A stretch of DNA of 64,000 nt, taken from assembly GCF_963664965.1 (NCBI RefSeq), contig NZ_OY761823.1, forward strand, positions 2,994,001-3,058,000. Direction: 5' to 3'. Of this stretch, positions 51,950 to 62,072 are shown piece after piece (within the stretch, counting starts at the first letter, position 1; the number at the start of each line of letters is the position of its first letter). A program made the translations under genes and the position numbers. Under the pieces are notes generated by a model. The model saw only the letters and a program-made list of their open reading frames with translations. It made no database searches and was not told the DNA's origin. Source of the stretch: an uncultured Pseudodesulfovibrio sp. Lineage in GTDB: Bacteria > Desulfobacterota > Desulfovibrionia > Desulfovibrionales > Desulfovibrionaceae.

Positions 51950-52714
51950 CCTGCCATTATTCTCACCGGCAGACGCCTTTGCCGCCGCTTCGGCCATGTC
52001 CAGCAGATCGCACAAGTGACGTGCGCCCGCAGGAACCTCGGCCGTATTATACAATACATTTTCCGGGCTGCCGTCCTTCACGTCGTGATACGCCGCGTTC
52101 AGGCCATTCCGGTTGGAGAGTCCGCCGCCCCGAATACCGATCCCGACAAACAAACCGGAAGTCTCGCCAATAAAGACCACATCTCCGGTCTCGTAGAACT
52201 CCGGGGTACGGTTACCCTCATAATCTTCATCAAGAAACGTGATGGCCGCACGTCCCTGCAAAACACCGCCGGTTTCAAGGACGTAACGCACATCCTCCGC
52301 ATCCATGTAAAGGATGATTCCCGACATTCTGGTCACGCCCGCCTGAGCGCCGACACCGCCGGTTCCCTTGGAAAGGAAAGCAGGACCGCTCCAGCCATGC
52401 GCGGTCCGCGCCATGACAACGGCACTGCCGCCGCCAAGAGAAAAGAAAAAGCTCACGTCACCCATGGCGGGAATAATCATGACCCCTTTCGCTCTTGCGA
52501 TCAGGCTGTTCAGGACGTCCTTTTTCTCCCCTTCCAGATTGGAACGCAAAACAGCCGTGGCGGAATCAACAAGCTCCTGGCCGACCGCCGCATTGCGCGC
52601 AACAGTGGAGGAGCTTTTCCCGGCACAGCCGAACAGAAAAAAGCTGGAAAGAATCAGGACCCAAAGGGTTGGGAAACGAACTGCCATAAGTGTGGGGTAA
52701 AGGGGTTGCCCCAT
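51941..52714 (-). CDS. SYLF-domain lipoprotein
   Basis: About 257 residues from the ATG at 52714. A signal helix (PTLWVLILSSFFLFGC) ends in a lipobox with C30, predicting an outer- or inner-membrane lipoprotein. The mature part is a SYLF (DUF500/Ysc84) domain: AKGVMIIPAMGDVSFFFSLGGG, then SGPAFLSKGTGGVGAQAG and GLFVGIGIRGGGLS. SYLF domains bind lipids in eukaryotes; bacterial roles are unclear. The selB stop is four bases upstream, so the start at 52714 implies coupling. An ATG at 52684 would also give a lipoprotein but lacks a ribosome site. Confidence 0.85.
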   Translation of the reverse strand: MGQPLYPTLMAVRFPTLWVLILSSFFLFGCAGKSSSTVARNAAVGQELVDSATAVLRSNLEGEKKDVLNSLIARAKGVMIIPAMGDVSFFFSLGGGSAVVMARTAHGWSGPAFLSKGTGGVGAQAGVTRMSGIILYMDAEDVRYVLETGGVLQGRAAITFLDEDYEGNRTPEFYETGDVVFIGETSGLFVGIGIRGGGLSNRNGLNAAYHDVKDGSPENVLYNTAEVPAGARHLCDLLDMAEAAAKASAGENNGRKK

Positions 52715-52718
52715 GGTG

Positions 52719-54626
52719 TCAAGACCGTTTCCTGAGGTGCCGCACATCCCCCACTCGCACGGTGAGCTTTTCCTTGTCGAAATACTCAAGAACAGGAATG
52801 AGATATTTGCGGGACAGTCCGGTCAACCCCTTGAAGTCCGGGGCGGACATTTCCTGATTATCCGCAAAGAAACCGATGATCTTCTCCTTGATCGAATCAA
52901 GTGCCAAACCATGGTAGTACATATCGTCCTTCACGCGGACAAGCTGTCCCTGATCCTGTAACAGGCGAAACACGGGCGCGGCCTGCTTGAAATCCATGCC
53001 GAGCGGTTCGAGCACGTCCTTGAGATTCGGCGGCGTGAGCCCGCCCTTCTCATAGGCACCGAGCACGGTCTCGCGCACCTTCTCCTGATCGGACGCCAGC
53101 GAAACCTTGTGGTCCTTGAGCCGCAGCACTTCCTGCTCGGCCACCACGTCACCCTTCTTGAGCAACCGCTCCACAATGAAATGAAACAGCTTGGGCGGCA
53201 GCTCCCGGCCCCAGGAAGACGCCAGTTCACCACGCTGCACGCCCGGTTTCATGGAATCCTTTTTATGAAATGCTTCAAGGTATTCAAGCAGGGAGTCCGC
53301 CAGAGCCTGCGCCATGTCTCCGCCTGCGTAACGGCGTGTATCCTTGTCGAACAGAACCGCCTTCTGCTGCCCGCCAAGCACGCCGAGCGTCTTCTCAAGC
53401 GCCTTGGACTGAAGATTGGTCATGGTCAGCAATTCATTGAAGGTGACGCCTTTCGGACCTGCCAGTTCAAGCTGTGCGGCAGCGACCTCTTCCGGCACAT
53501 CGGAAGAAAGCTGCTTCAACAGCTCCACTGCGTCCGAGAACCGCTTTATCTTGTGCCCGACAGGCCCGACAATACGTCCGCCAGCAAAAGCCCTGAGAGG
53601 CGAAAATGAGCGCAACACGATACGGTCGTCATACACCCCTGCCAGCGGTTCGGTGAACCGGACCTGACACACGGCGGTCTCACCGGGTTGCAATTCGTCA
53701 CGGTCGAGCAGATAGATTCTCGCCAGCACTTCCCGCGCACCATGATGAAAATGAATTTCCCTGCGATGCTTGAGCGGCAGGTGCGAGGATTCCAGCACGG
53801 TCAGCTCGATGTCCCATACGTCCGACGGGAACAGTGAACCGGGCCGTGCCAGCACGTCGCCACGCCGGACATCATCCACCTCAAGGCCATGCAGGTTGAC
53901 GGCGGTCCGCCGTCCGGCCTGAGCCGTCTCCACTGTCTCACCGTGGGATTGCAGCCCACGCACCTTGGACGGGGCTTCCTTGGGGTAAAGGACCACATCC
54001 TCCCCAACCGAGATGGAACCGGAAATCATGGTGCCGGTAATGACCGTGCCGTGTCCCTTCATGGTGAAAACGCGGTCCACCGGAATGCGGAAAAGATCGG
54101 AGCGGCGCTTCGGCTTGAATTCCTTGAGCAGCGCCCTGATCTCGTCCTTGAGCGCATCCAGCCCCTCGCCGGTATGCGCGGACACGGGAACGATGGGCGC
54201 ACCACCAAGGAACGTCGGCTCCAGATACGAGGCCACTTCCTCCTCGACCATTTCGAGCCATTCGGCATCGACCATATCCGTCTTTGTCAGGGCCACGATG
54301 CCGGTGGTGACGCCGAGCAACTGGCAGATTTCAAGATGCTCCCGAGTCTGCGGCATGATGCCTTCGTCCGCCGCGATGATCAGAGTGACGAAGTCCACGC
54401 CCGCGGCCCCGGCCACCATGTTCTTGACGAACTTTTCATGGCCGGGAACGTCCACGATGCCGAGTCGGCTGCCGCCGCCCAGATCAAGGTGTGCGAATCC
54501 GAGTTCAATGGTGATGCCGCGCTTTTTCTCTTCGGAGAGACGGTCGCAGTCGATGCCCGTAAGCGCTTTGACGAGTGTGGTTTTACCGTGGTCGATGTGT
54601 CCCGCGGTTCCCATGATAACCGGCAT
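52719..54626 (-). CDS. selB: Selenocysteine-specific translation elongation factor
   Basis: 635 residues. It delivers Sec-tRNA to UGA codons marked by a SECIS hairpin. The GTPase domain begins [18 protein letters not shown], with [12 protein letters not shown] (G3) and TKTD (G4). Two beta-barrels follow ([12 protein letters not shown]), then four C-terminal winged-helix domains that bind the SECIS, ending [20 protein letters not shown]. The start at 54626 gives the family N-terminus; a longer frame to 54680 is less likely. selA lies 7.4 kb away on the same strand. selC was not found in the window. Confidence 0.96.
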   Translation of the reverse strand: MPVIMGTAGHIDHGKTTLVKALTGIDCDRLSEEKKRGITIELGFAHLDLGGGSRLGIVDVPGHEKFVKNMVAGAAGVDFVTLIIAADEGIMPQTREHLEICQLLGVTTGIVALTKTDMVDAEWLEMVEEEVASYLEPTFLGGAPIVPVSAHTGEGLDALKDEIRALLKEFKPKRRSDLFRIPVDRVFTMKGHGTVITGTMISGSISVGEDVVLYPKEAPSKVRGLQSHGETVETAQAGRRTAVNLHGLEVDDVRRGDVLARPGSLFPSDVWDIELTVLESSHLPLKHRREIHFHHGAREVLARIYLLDRDELQPGETAVCQVRFTEPLAGVYDDRIVLRSFSPLRAFAGGRIVGPVGHKIKRFSDAVELLKQLSSDVPEEVAAAQLELAGPKGVTFNELLTMTNLQSKALEKTLGVLGGQQKAVLFDKDTRRYAGGDMAQALADSLLEYLEAFHKKDSMKPGVQRGELASSWGRELPPKLFHFIVERLLKKGDVVAEQEVLRLKDHKVSLASDQEKVRETVLGAYEKGGLTPPNLKDVLEPLGMDFKQAAPVFRLLQDQGQLVRVKDDMYYHGLALDSIKEKIIGFFADNQEMSAPDFKGLTGLSRKYLIPVLEYFDKEKLTVRVGDVRHLRKRS

Positions 54627-54782
54627 GTATATATGATCCTTTTTTTCAGAAGTCGTTTTCTTCAATATCAGCCTGTGCATAATAGAGAAAAAACGCGCGG
54701 CTCACAAGGATACCCGGGTTGACCGCTTTTCAACACCGACCGCCCCGATTGCCGGAGATAAAAACATTTTTCGGATTACTTG

Positions 54783-54811
54783 TTGACTTTCATTTTACAG
54801 AGGCATTTAAT
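54783..54811 (+). promoter_or_regulatory. Promoter of the SulP transporter gene
   Basis: TTGACT (54783-54788), 17 bases, TTTAAT (54806-54811): a good sigma-70 match about 100 bases before the start codon. A small GCGCG/CGCGC stem (54812-54827) lies at the start of the transcript. Confidence 0.6.
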
Positions 54812-54913
54812 GCGCGCTTTCCGCGCGAGCCTCAGCCTCTGGCCTCTCCTTTCTTATAAGATCGACCACCGACTGTGCCCCACGGAGACACCACCCAAAC
54901 AGGAGGTTTCTCA

Positions 54914-56626
54914 ATGGTTCATTCTCTTTTTTCACGTCTAAAATCCAACCTTCCGACAAGCGTATCCTTTCTGCGCTCAGGGTATTCCCTGACAAAAGCA
55001 CGACGCGACCTCGGCGCAGGTGTCACGGTTGGAATCGTCGCCCTTCCCCTGGCAATGGCATTTGCCATCGCCTCGGGCGCTACACCGGAAATGGGCCTTT
55101 TTACCGCAATCACTGCCGGATTCGTGATTTCCGCTTTCGGCGGAACACGCTTTCAGATCGGCGGTCCGACTGGCGCATTTGTCGTCATCATCGCGGGCGT
55201 TGTCGCCCGTCATGGTTTTGAAGGTCTTCTCGCGGCGACCATTCTGGCAGGACTCTTCCTTATCGTCATGGGCCTTTTCGGTCTGGGCCGCCTGCTCCAG
55301 TTCATCCCCTACCCGGTCACTGCGGGTTTCACATCCGGCATCGGTCTCCTGATCTTTTCATCACAGATCAAGGACTTCTTCGGCCTGCAACTACAACAGG
55401 TTCCAGCGGATTTTCTCGGGAAAATGCTGGCCTGCGGTCAGGCTTTTCCCACAATGGCTCCGACGACCCTCGGCATCGGCATGCTGACGCTTGTTTCAAT
55501 GCTGCTCGTCCGCCGCTACATTCCCCGCATCCCGGCCCCGTTCGTAGGCATCGTTCTTGCCACAGTCGTTTCATGGGCGCTAGGTCTGAGCACGGAAACC
55601 ATCGGAAGCCGATTCGGCGGCATTCCCTCCACCCTGCCGAGCATCGTTCCGTTCTGGTCGGGCGACCTGAACCTTCGGGCAATATTACCCGACGCATTCA
55701 CCATCGCCATTCTGGCAGGCATCGAATCACTGCTCAGTGCAACCGTGGCTGACGGCATGAGCGGCGACAAGCACAATTCCTCAACGGAACTTGTCGCGCA
55801 GGGTATAGCCAACGTCTTCTCCGCCATCTTCGGCGGCCTGCCAGCAACCGGCGCAATCGCACGAACCGCCACCAACATCCGGGCGGGAGCATACTCCCCC
55901 ATGGCCGGAATCATTCACGTCTGCACCCTGATCCTGTTCATCAAGTTCTTTGCCCCTCTGGCATCACTTATCCCGCTTTCAAGTCTGGCAGCGGTCCTGA
56001 TGGTGGTTGCATGGGACATGAGCGAACCACACCGGATCAAGCGCCTCTTTCTCGCACCGAAATCCGACTCCGCGGTCATGGTCATCGCCTTCGGCCTTAC
56101 CGTCTTCGTGGACCTGACCGTTGCAGTGGAAATCGGCGTCGTGCTGGCCGCCATGCTCTTCATGAAACGGATGAGCGAACTGACCGACATCCACAACCTC
56201 GACACCGGGCTTCCGGAAGAGGAAGTCTTTGACAAACGCAATGGCCGGGAACGTGTGGTGGTGTATGAAATCTCCGGCCCGCTGTTCTTCGGCATGGCAC
56301 AGCGTTTCGTGGACGTCATGCGGTTCACTCGCAAGAAACCGGAGGTGCTGGTCCTCTGCATGCGGTCAGTACCGACAATTGACGCGACAGGACTTGAAGG
56401 GCTTGAAACGGTCATACGCCGTGCCCAGTCACAGAAAATCCGAGTGGTTCTTTCCGGTGTTCACCCGCAGATAATGCAGATAATGGATCGGCTTGGAACG
56501 ACAGAACTGGTTGGAGCCGAAAACATCTTCCCGGACTTTTCCACAGCGGTCCGCAAGACGCTTGTTCGCATGCCCGACCTTGATAAAAAACCGGAAACGA
56601 CAGGCAAACCGGCGCATGCGCTGTAA
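54914..56626 (+). CDS. SulP-family inorganic anion transporter
   Basis: 570 residues. The core has about 12-14 membrane helices (AGVTVGIVALPLAMAFAIASG, the family motif near the N-terminus, GGPTGAFVVIIAG, and SLAAVLMVVAWDM). A C-terminal STAS domain follows (VVVYEISGPLFFGMAQRFV, PTIDATGLEGLETV). SulP proteins carry sulfate, bicarbonate or related anions. Sulfate is attractive in a sulfate reducer but cannot be told from bicarbonate by sequence alone. AGGAGG seven bases upstream fixes the start; a longer frame to 54875 exists. Confidence 0.92.
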   Translation: MVHSLFSRLKSNLPTSVSFLRSGYSLTKARRDLGAGVTVGIVALPLAMAFAIASGATPEMGLFTAITAGFVISAFGGTRFQIGGPTGAFVVIIAGVVARHGFEGLLAATILAGLFLIVMGLFGLGRLLQFIPYPVTAGFTSGIGLLIFSSQIKDFFGLQLQQVPADFLGKMLACGQAFPTMAPTTLGIGMLTLVSMLLVRRYIPRIPAPFVGIVLATVVSWALGLSTETIGSRFGGIPSTLPSIVPFWSGDLNLRAILPDAFTIAILAGIESLLSATVADGMSGDKHNSSTELVAQGIANVFSAIFGGLPATGAIARTATNIRAGAYSPMAGIIHVCTLILFIKFFAPLASLIPLSSLAAVLMVVAWDMSEPHRIKRLFLAPKSDSAVMVIAFGLTVFVDLTVAVEIGVVLAAMLFMKRMSELTDIHNLDTGLPEEEVFDKRNGRERVVVYEISGPLFFGMAQRFVDVMRFTRKKPEVLVLCMRSVPTIDATGLEGLETVIRRAQSQKIRVVLSGVHPQIMQIMDRLGTTELVGAENIFPDFSTAVRKTLVRMPDLDKKPETTGKPAHAL

Positions 56627-56668
56627 ACCTCTTCACCAAAAGGACCATCAGGCAAACGCGTAAAGACA

Positions 56669-56709
56669 GGGCATGCCGGAGACATTTCCGGCATGCCCTC
56701 CTTTTTTCC
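56669..56709 (+). terminator. Terminator of the SulP gene
   Basis: GGGCATGCCGGA (56669-56680) and TCCGGCATGCCC (56687-56698) form a perfect 12-bp stem, followed by TCCTTTTTT. Confidence 0.95.
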
Positions 56710-56774
56710 CTCCATCTCCGGCGTAACGGCGGGTGCGGGCCAAACGCCTTTTTCTCATAAACTGAACAAAAACT

Positions 56775-56800
56775 GTCACGAATTTTGTAATATCCGTGAC
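56775..56800. promoter_or_regulatory. Inverted repeat upstream of modB, candidate molybdate-regulator site
   Basis: GTCACG (56775-56780) and CGTGAC (56795-56800) are a perfect inverted repeat around a 14-base AT-rich centre. It is about 150 bases before modB. It does not match the E. coli ModE box, so the regulator is uncertain. The rest of 56711-56946 is AT-rich promoter-like sequence without a gene. Confidence 0.4.
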
Positions 56801-56946
56801 TGTTTATATATTCTTTACAAATTTTTCCGTGTGTGCATAATACTGAGTTAAAACCATGACGATGCAAGGTAATGAAAATCTTCATCCAATCATGAAAAGA
56901 CCAATCGGGCACACATTCAAACAAACGCATTTCACTTGGTACCATT

Positions 56947-57636
56947 ATGGATTTAATCTGGCTTGATTTCTCGAACACAGCCTTTACGAGCCCACTGCTG
57001 CTGACTCTCAAGGTTGCCGGGTTGGCAACACTGTGGGCACTGGTGCTCGGTGTGTCTGCGGCCTATGTGCTCGCCCGATGGGAATTTCCCGGAAGAGACT
57101 TTCTGGACGCCATCTTCACTCTGCCCATGGTCATGCCGCCCACGGTGCTCGGCTATTACCTATTGGTATTTATCGGGCGCAGAGGGATTCTCGGAAGCTG
57201 GTTGCAGGAACACTGCAACATTACCCTCATGTTCACATGGCAAGGTGCCGTCATCGCCGCCACGGTGGTCGCCTTTCCATTGGTCTTCAAATCCGCTCGC
57301 GCTGCTCTTGAGGGAGTCGGCGCACAATATGAAAACGCGGCCCGCACTCTCGGACAGGGTGAGCTGGCCGTGTTCCTGCGAGTCTCACTCCCTCTGGCCT
57401 TCAGAGGTGTGTTATCCGGCGGGATGCTCGCCTTTGCGCGGGCCATGGGAGAATTCGGAGCCACCCTTATGGTGGCGGGCAACCTTCCGGGCAGGACCCA
57501 GACCCTTTCGCTGGCCGTCTATTCCGCGGTTCAGGCCGGAAACGACGCACTGGCCAACACGCTGGTGCTGGTCATCAGCATAGTCTGTGTGCTTATTCTC
57601 ATGACAACAAGCAAATTATTAAAACCACCATGTTAA
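56947..57636 (+). CDS. modB: Molybdate ABC transporter permease
   Basis: 229 residues with about five membrane helices. The EAA loop (AARTLGQGELAVFLRVSLPLA) contacts the ATPase, and FARAMGEFGATLMVAGNLPG is the ModB/CysT signature. It forms the membrane channel of the molybdate importer. It is the first gene of a modB-modA-modC run; no good ribosome site precedes its ATG. Confidence 0.93.
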   Translation: MDLIWLDFSNTAFTSPLLLTLKVAGLATLWALVLGVSAAYVLARWEFPGRDFLDAIFTLPMVMPPTVLGYYLLVFIGRRGILGSWLQEHCNITLMFTWQGAVIAATVVAFPLVFKSARAALEGVGAQYENAARTLGQGELAVFLRVSLPLAFRGVLSGGMLAFARAMGEFGATLMVAGNLPGRTQTLSLAVYSAVQAGNDALANTLVLVISIVCVLILMTTSKLLKPPC

Positions 57637-57657
57637 ATACCATTTAAGGAGCCATCA

Positions 57658-58422
57658 ATGAAACGCGCTACCATTCTAACCTCTATTGTTTTCTCCTGCC
57701 TTCTTGTCGCAGGGGCCGTCACCAACGCTCTGGCGCAGGAACTGATCGTTTCAGCCGCCGCCAGCCTGACCGACGCATTCAGCGACATTGAACCCGCTTT
57801 CGAGAAAGCGCATCCCGGTGTGGACATCATCATGAACTTCGCATCATCCGGCGCTCTGTACCGCCAGATTGAGCAGGGGGCACCCGCCGACGTATATGCC
57901 TCGGCCAATCCCAAATGGATGAACAAGGCCATTGCCAAAGGCTTCATCGAAAATACCGACGCCCATATTTTTGCCCACAACTCGCTGGTGCTGACGACTC
58001 CCGAAGACAACCCGGCAGGCATCAAAACGCTGAACGACCTCACCGGAAGCAAGGTCACCTCCATCGGTATCGGCACCCCCGAAACCGTTCCCGCAGGGCA
58101 ATACGCCAAAGGCGCGCTCACGGCCAAAAACCTCTACAAGAAACTGACGCCCAAAATGATCTTCGGCGAATCCGTCCGTCAGGTGCTGGACTATCTGTCC
58201 CGCGGTGAAATCGACTGTGGTTTCGTTTACCGCACCGACGCAGTCAAGGCGGGCAAGCACGTCCTCATCATCGAAGAAATTCCTCTCAAAAAACCGGTTA
58301 CCTACCCCATAGCCGTGCTCAAGCAGTCCACCACGCCGGACATGGCCAAGGCATTCGTGGAATTTGTCCGCAGTGAGGCAGGCATCGCCCTGCTTGAAGC
58401 ACGCGGCTTCACCCGGCCATAA
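57658..58422 (+). CDS. modA: Molybdate-binding periplasmic protein
   Basis: 254 residues with a cleavable signal peptide (TSIVFSCLLVAGAVTNALA). The mature start LIVSAAASLTDAFSDIEPAF and FASSGALYRQIEQGAPADVY are classical ModA oxyanion-binding loops. AAGGAG six bases upstream supports the start. Molybdate is the expected ligand; tungstate cannot be excluded from sequence. It lies between modB and modC, an unusual order since modA commonly comes first. Confidence 0.94.
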   Translation: MKRATILTSIVFSCLLVAGAVTNALAQELIVSAAASLTDAFSDIEPAFEKAHPGVDIIMNFASSGALYRQIEQGAPADVYASANPKWMNKAIAKGFIENTDAHIFAHNSLVLTTPEDNPAGIKTLNDLTGSKVTSIGIGTPETVPAGQYAKGALTAKNLYKKLTPKMIFGESVRQVLDYLSRGEIDCGFVYRTDAVKAGKHVLIIEEIPLKKPVTYPIAVLKQSTTPDMAKAFVEFVRSEAGIALLEARGFTRP

Positions 58423-58439
58423 TTCCAGTTCACACATTC

Positions 58440-59183
58440 ATGAAATTCGAACTTGATATCACGAAACGCATGTGCAGCGGAGGAGAAGAATTTCTCCTCC
58501 GCTCGCAGTTTTCTTCGACAGACCGCGCTCTGGTTCTGTTCGGCCCGTCCGGCTCAGGCAAGACCCTCACCCTCCGAGCCATAGCAGGCATGCTTACCCC
58601 GGATGAAGGATATATACGTGTCAACGGCGATGTGGTCTTCGATTCAAGCGCAGGCATAAACATCCCCACCCGGCATCGCAAAGTCGGCTACCTGTTTCAG
58701 GACTATGCCCTGTTCCCGCATCTGACCGTGCAGGAAAACATCGCCTTCGGCCTGAAACCGCTCTTTGGTCGAATCGGACGAAAGGAGTTCCGCCGCGTAG
58801 AGGAACTGATAGAAATATTCGGTCTGGGAAAAGTCACCGGGCAAAAACCAATCGCCCTGTCCGGCGGACAACAGCAGCGGACGGCACTGGCCCGCGCACT
58901 GGCGACCTCTCCCAAGATTCTCCTGCTGGACGAACCGTTCAGCGCTCTGGACCAGCCCCTACGCATACGCATGCGTAAGGAACTTGCCAGAATTCTGGAA
59001 GCTTTCGACATCCCCATGATCATGGTCACCCACGATTCCGACGAAGTCGAATCGTTTGCCGAAACCATTGTGATTTATCACAACGGCAACGTGACAAACG
59101 TGCATTCGGCTGAAGATTTCATCGATTCGAAACAAAGCCTTACCGAAAACCTGCGCCAGCAGGTAGCCAAAGCCTACGAGTAA
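58440..59183 (+). CDS. modC: Molybdate ABC transporter ATP-binding protein (short form)
   Basis: 247 residues. Walker A GPSGSGKTL, Q-loop YLFQDYALFPH, signature ALSGGQQQRTALARAL and Walker B ILLLDEPFSALD are all intact. At 247 residues it stops after the nucleotide-binding domain and lacks the C-terminal MOP/TOBE regulatory domain that brings E. coli ModC to about 350 residues, so trans-inhibition by molybdate may be absent. It follows modA by 17 bases and completes the transporter. Confidence 0.9.
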   Translation: MKFELDITKRMCSGGEEFLLRSQFSSTDRALVLFGPSGSGKTLTLRAIAGMLTPDEGYIRVNGDVVFDSSAGINIPTRHRKVGYLFQDYALFPHLTVQENIAFGLKPLFGRIGRKEFRRVEELIEIFGLGKVTGQKPIALSGGQQQRTALARALATSPKILLLDEPFSALDQPLRIRMRKELARILEAFDIPMIMVTHDSDEVESFAETIVIYHNGNVTNVHSAEDFIDSKQSLTENLRQQVAKAYE

Positions 59184-59244
59184 TGACGGAAAAATGATAA
59201 GAGCCTTTCAACACGACAAGCTGCTGGAATAGCTGCAAAAAAGG

Positions 59245-60426
59245 CTAATCCACAAAAAGAGACTCAGGAAAAGTGACATAAAAACAACTTCCGACACCAA
59301 ACTCGGACTCAGCCCAAATCTTTCCGCCATAGTGCTCGACAATCTCCTTGCAGATCGGCAGCCCCAGCCCTGTGCCAAGCTTGGTTGAACTCAATGTGTC
59401 ACCTTTTCTGGCGATAAAATACTTATCAAAAATCCTGCTCAGGTTTTCTTCCGTCATGCCGACACCTTGGTCACAGACTGAAACCTGTATACAGCCAAGC
59501 TCACGGGTAACCGTGACAGTTATATCTCCCGACTTCGTAAACTTGAACGAGTTGCTGATAAGATTGACGAAAACCTGTGTGATCAAATCCAGATCAACAC
59601 GAAGTACAGGAAGCTTACGAGGGACATCAACCTTCAAGGAAACAGAAGAATTCTCAACAAACAGTCCCTCCACGGCCGTGACAGATGCCCCGACGATATC
59701 ATCCAGCGAAACAGGCACATCGTCCCACGTCATCTGGCCGGACTCGATTCTGGCCAAATCCAGAACATTGTTGATCAACCGTGTCAGACGGCTGCACTCG
59801 CTGCATACGATGGAAAGATTCTTTTCCAACCGCTCACGCTTTCGCGCAGTTTGCGCCTGCTTTCCTTCTATCTCCCGAATCGCGTCGAGATCCTTCTGCA
59901 TCAACTTGGTAAAACCGAAAATCGACGTCAACGGAGTACGCAATTCATGAGAAACCTGCGAGAGGAAGTCCGACTTCAACTGTTCTGATTCCTGCGCCTT
60001 CATTCTCCGTGAAATCTCGTTTTTCAAATCCTCATTCAGACTGATAAGCTTTTCCTGCTCCTGCTCCAACCTCACGGAATAATCTTTCAAATCCTGATTG
60101 GAAGCCTTGAGAGAACTGAATGCCTGCCGCTGAATGACAATCCCGATATAGACGAAAATACCGCCAAAAAAGAAGATCAGGCCAATAAACAGGTTACTGA
60201 CGATATCTATTTGATTGATGAAAAGAAAAATAACACCAAGATAAGACAAAAAGAAAAAGACCATGAAGGTCATGTGGGTTCGGATCAGAAACGAAGTTCG
60301 CCGGGAACGCGCTTTGAGAGATTCACGGACTGTGAGCATCAATTGTCTGTGACTGAAGATATTCCGCAGCATCAAAAGAGCTCCTGCGAATATCAAAATG
60401 CACGCAACAACAGTACTCCAGTTCAT
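59245..60426 (-). CDS. Membrane-bound sensor histidine kinase
   Basis: 393 residues. Three N-terminal membrane helices (VVACILIFAGALLML, THMTFMVFFFLSYLGVIFLF, LFIGLIFFFGGIFVYIGIVI) have almost no periplasmic loop, so the signal is likely intramembrane or cytoplasmic. A coiled coil (~105-150) leads to the HisKA domain with FLSQVSHELRTPLTS and an HATPase domain with NSFKFTKSGD, DQGVGMT and GTGLGLPICKEIV. No response regulator is adjacent. The second of two ATGs (60426) is five bases from GGGGAG. No terminator is obvious between it and modC, which converges on it. Confidence 0.9.
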   Translation of the reverse strand: MNWSTVVACILIFAGALLMLRNIFSHRQLMLTVRESLKARSRRTSFLIRTHMTFMVFFFLSYLGVIFLFINQIDIVSNLFIGLIFFFGGIFVYIGIVIQRQAFSSLKASNQDLKDYSVRLEQEQEKLISLNEDLKNEISRRMKAQESEQLKSDFLSQVSHELRTPLTSIFGFTKLMQKDLDAIREIEGKQAQTARKRERLEKNLSIVCSECSRLTRLINNVLDLARIESGQMTWDDVPVSLDDIVGASVTAVEGLFVENSSVSLKVDVPRKLPVLRVDLDLITQVFVNLISNSFKFTKSGDITVTVTRELGCIQVSVCDQGVGMTEENLSRIFDKYFIARKGDTLSSTKLGTGLGLPICKEIVEHYGGKIWAESEFGVGSCFYVTFPESLFVD

Positions 60427-60622
60427 CATTTCTCCCCTGAACGAAAAATCGTAACAGTAAACATTCAGCTATTATTATCCCTTATCCGTGGCATTTAGGT
60501 AGGTAATTGTCTAGTATATTGTGGACACATGAAAATCTGCACACAAATCGAATCGAGATTCCGAGGACACATAATTACACCGCAATAAAACTGTTTTTTC
60601 ATCCCATCGTCACCGCAGTCGA

Positions 60623-60652
60623 TAAAAAAAGGCATGCCGATTCGGCATGCCT
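60623..60652 (-). terminator. Terminator of the aminopeptidase/selA operon
   Basis: AGGCATGCCG (60630-60639) and CGGCATGCCT (60643-60652) form a 10-bp stem. On the - strand a T7 tract follows. The stretch 60430-60622 shows no gene. Confidence 0.9.
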
Positions 60653-60676
60653 TTTCTACTTGTATCCAATTCCGTT

Positions 60677-62063
60677 CTAATTTTTAAGAAACTCACGAAA
60701 AGCCAATGTGCAAGCGTAGATATCCGCCTTGCTGGCCAGCTCGAACGGAGAGTGCATGGACAGGACCGGCACACCCACGTCAATGACGTCCATGCCGTAG
60801 ACCGCAAGGAACTTGGCGACAGTTCCGCCGCCGCCCACGTCCACCTTGCCGAGTTCCGACATGTGCCACGGAATGCCCGCATCATCGAAGATGCGGCGCA
60901 GCCAGCCGATGAAATCGGGATGGGCGTCGTTTGCCCCCACCTTGCCGCGATGGCCGGTGAACTTGTTGAAGCACGGACCGTAGCCCAGACGTGCCGCATT
61001 GAGCGGTTCGTACACGTCCTTATGGTCCGGATCCATGGCGGCGGACACGTCCGCCGACAGAGGCCGAGCCGTTCATGAAAATCTTTGACAGGCGCGCGCC
61101 CGGTTCCCATGCGTCGGCAAGCTCTTCCATGCAATATTCAAAGAACAGCGACTTCGCGCCTGTGGCACCGTCCGAACCGATTTCCTCCTTGTCCCAGAAC
61201 AGCACGATCTGGGCGTACTCCGGTTCCGGCTCCTCAAGAAATGCCTCAAGAGCGCAGAAAACGCTGGACCGGTCGTCATGTCCGTAACCGCCGATCATGG
61301 ATTCATCCAGACCGACAAAACGAGCGCGGCCGGCGGGCACAGCCTGAATCTCGGCGCTGAAGAAATCGGATTCATCGATTCCGTATTTCTTGTTCAGAAG
61401 CTCCAGCACCTTGATCTTGACCGGATCACTCGGCTTGTCGTCACCCTTTTTCGGTGCGGCTGCCGGAGATTGTCCGAGAATGATATTCAACTTTTCCGCA
61501 TCAAAGGCGTCCGACACCTTCTTGACCACTTCCTTGTACGCAAGGTGCGGCAGCAGATCGGTAATGGTGAAAACCGGGTCCTTGGGATCTTCACCGATGC
61601 AGATGGTCACCTCTTCACCGGACTTCTTGACCACGGTTCCATGCAGGGCAAGCGGGATGGCAAGCCACTGGTATTTACGGATGCCGCCGTAGTAATGCGT
61701 CTTGCCGAGGCAGATGTCGGTGTCTTCATATAACGGACGCTGCTTGAGATCGAGACGCGGGCAGTCGGCGTGCGCTCCGACAAGACGAAACCCTTCGCTC
61801 AAGGGACGTTTGCCCTTGCGCGCCAAAAAGCATGTCTTGTTGCGGTTGAAACGATACGCCAGCGGCGCTTTCAGATCATCCACGAAACCGGCTTTGGTCA
61901 CGCGCTCGCGCACGTAATCCATGACCAGCCGTTCGGTCTTGCAGTCAGACAGAAAATCCACATACCGTTTTGCCATGGAATGCATGGCCTTGAGGTCCTT
62001 TTTCGACGAGTACACATCCCACGCCGATTGCGGTTCGTATTCGAGATCGTGTTTCTTGCTCAT
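60677..62063 (-). pseudogene. M18 family aminopeptidase, interrupted by a frameshift
   Basis: The first frame (62063 to 61020) carries most of an M18 zinc aminopeptidase: GAHADCPRLDLK, GGYGHDDRSSVFCALE and WDKEEIGSDGATGA supply metal and catalytic residues. Near 61055-61065 the family sequence jumps to another frame: after FMNGS the expected LSADVSAAMDPDHKDV continues in the frame that ends at 60677, with HRGKVGANDAH and the last zinc ligand in LSMHSPFELASKADIY. A one-base insertion or two-base deletion explains it. There is no slippery heptamer, so it is either a real pseudogene or a sequencing error. If corrected, the protein would be about 461 residues, normal for the family. It precedes the terminator and follows selA by nine bases. 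Confidence 0.8.
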
Positions 62064-62072
62064 TGCGAATCC

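Noticed and set aside
61020-61075. Programmed frameshifting in the aminopeptidase
   Set aside because: No slippery heptamer or stimulatory stem was seen at the junction; mutation or sequencing error is simpler.
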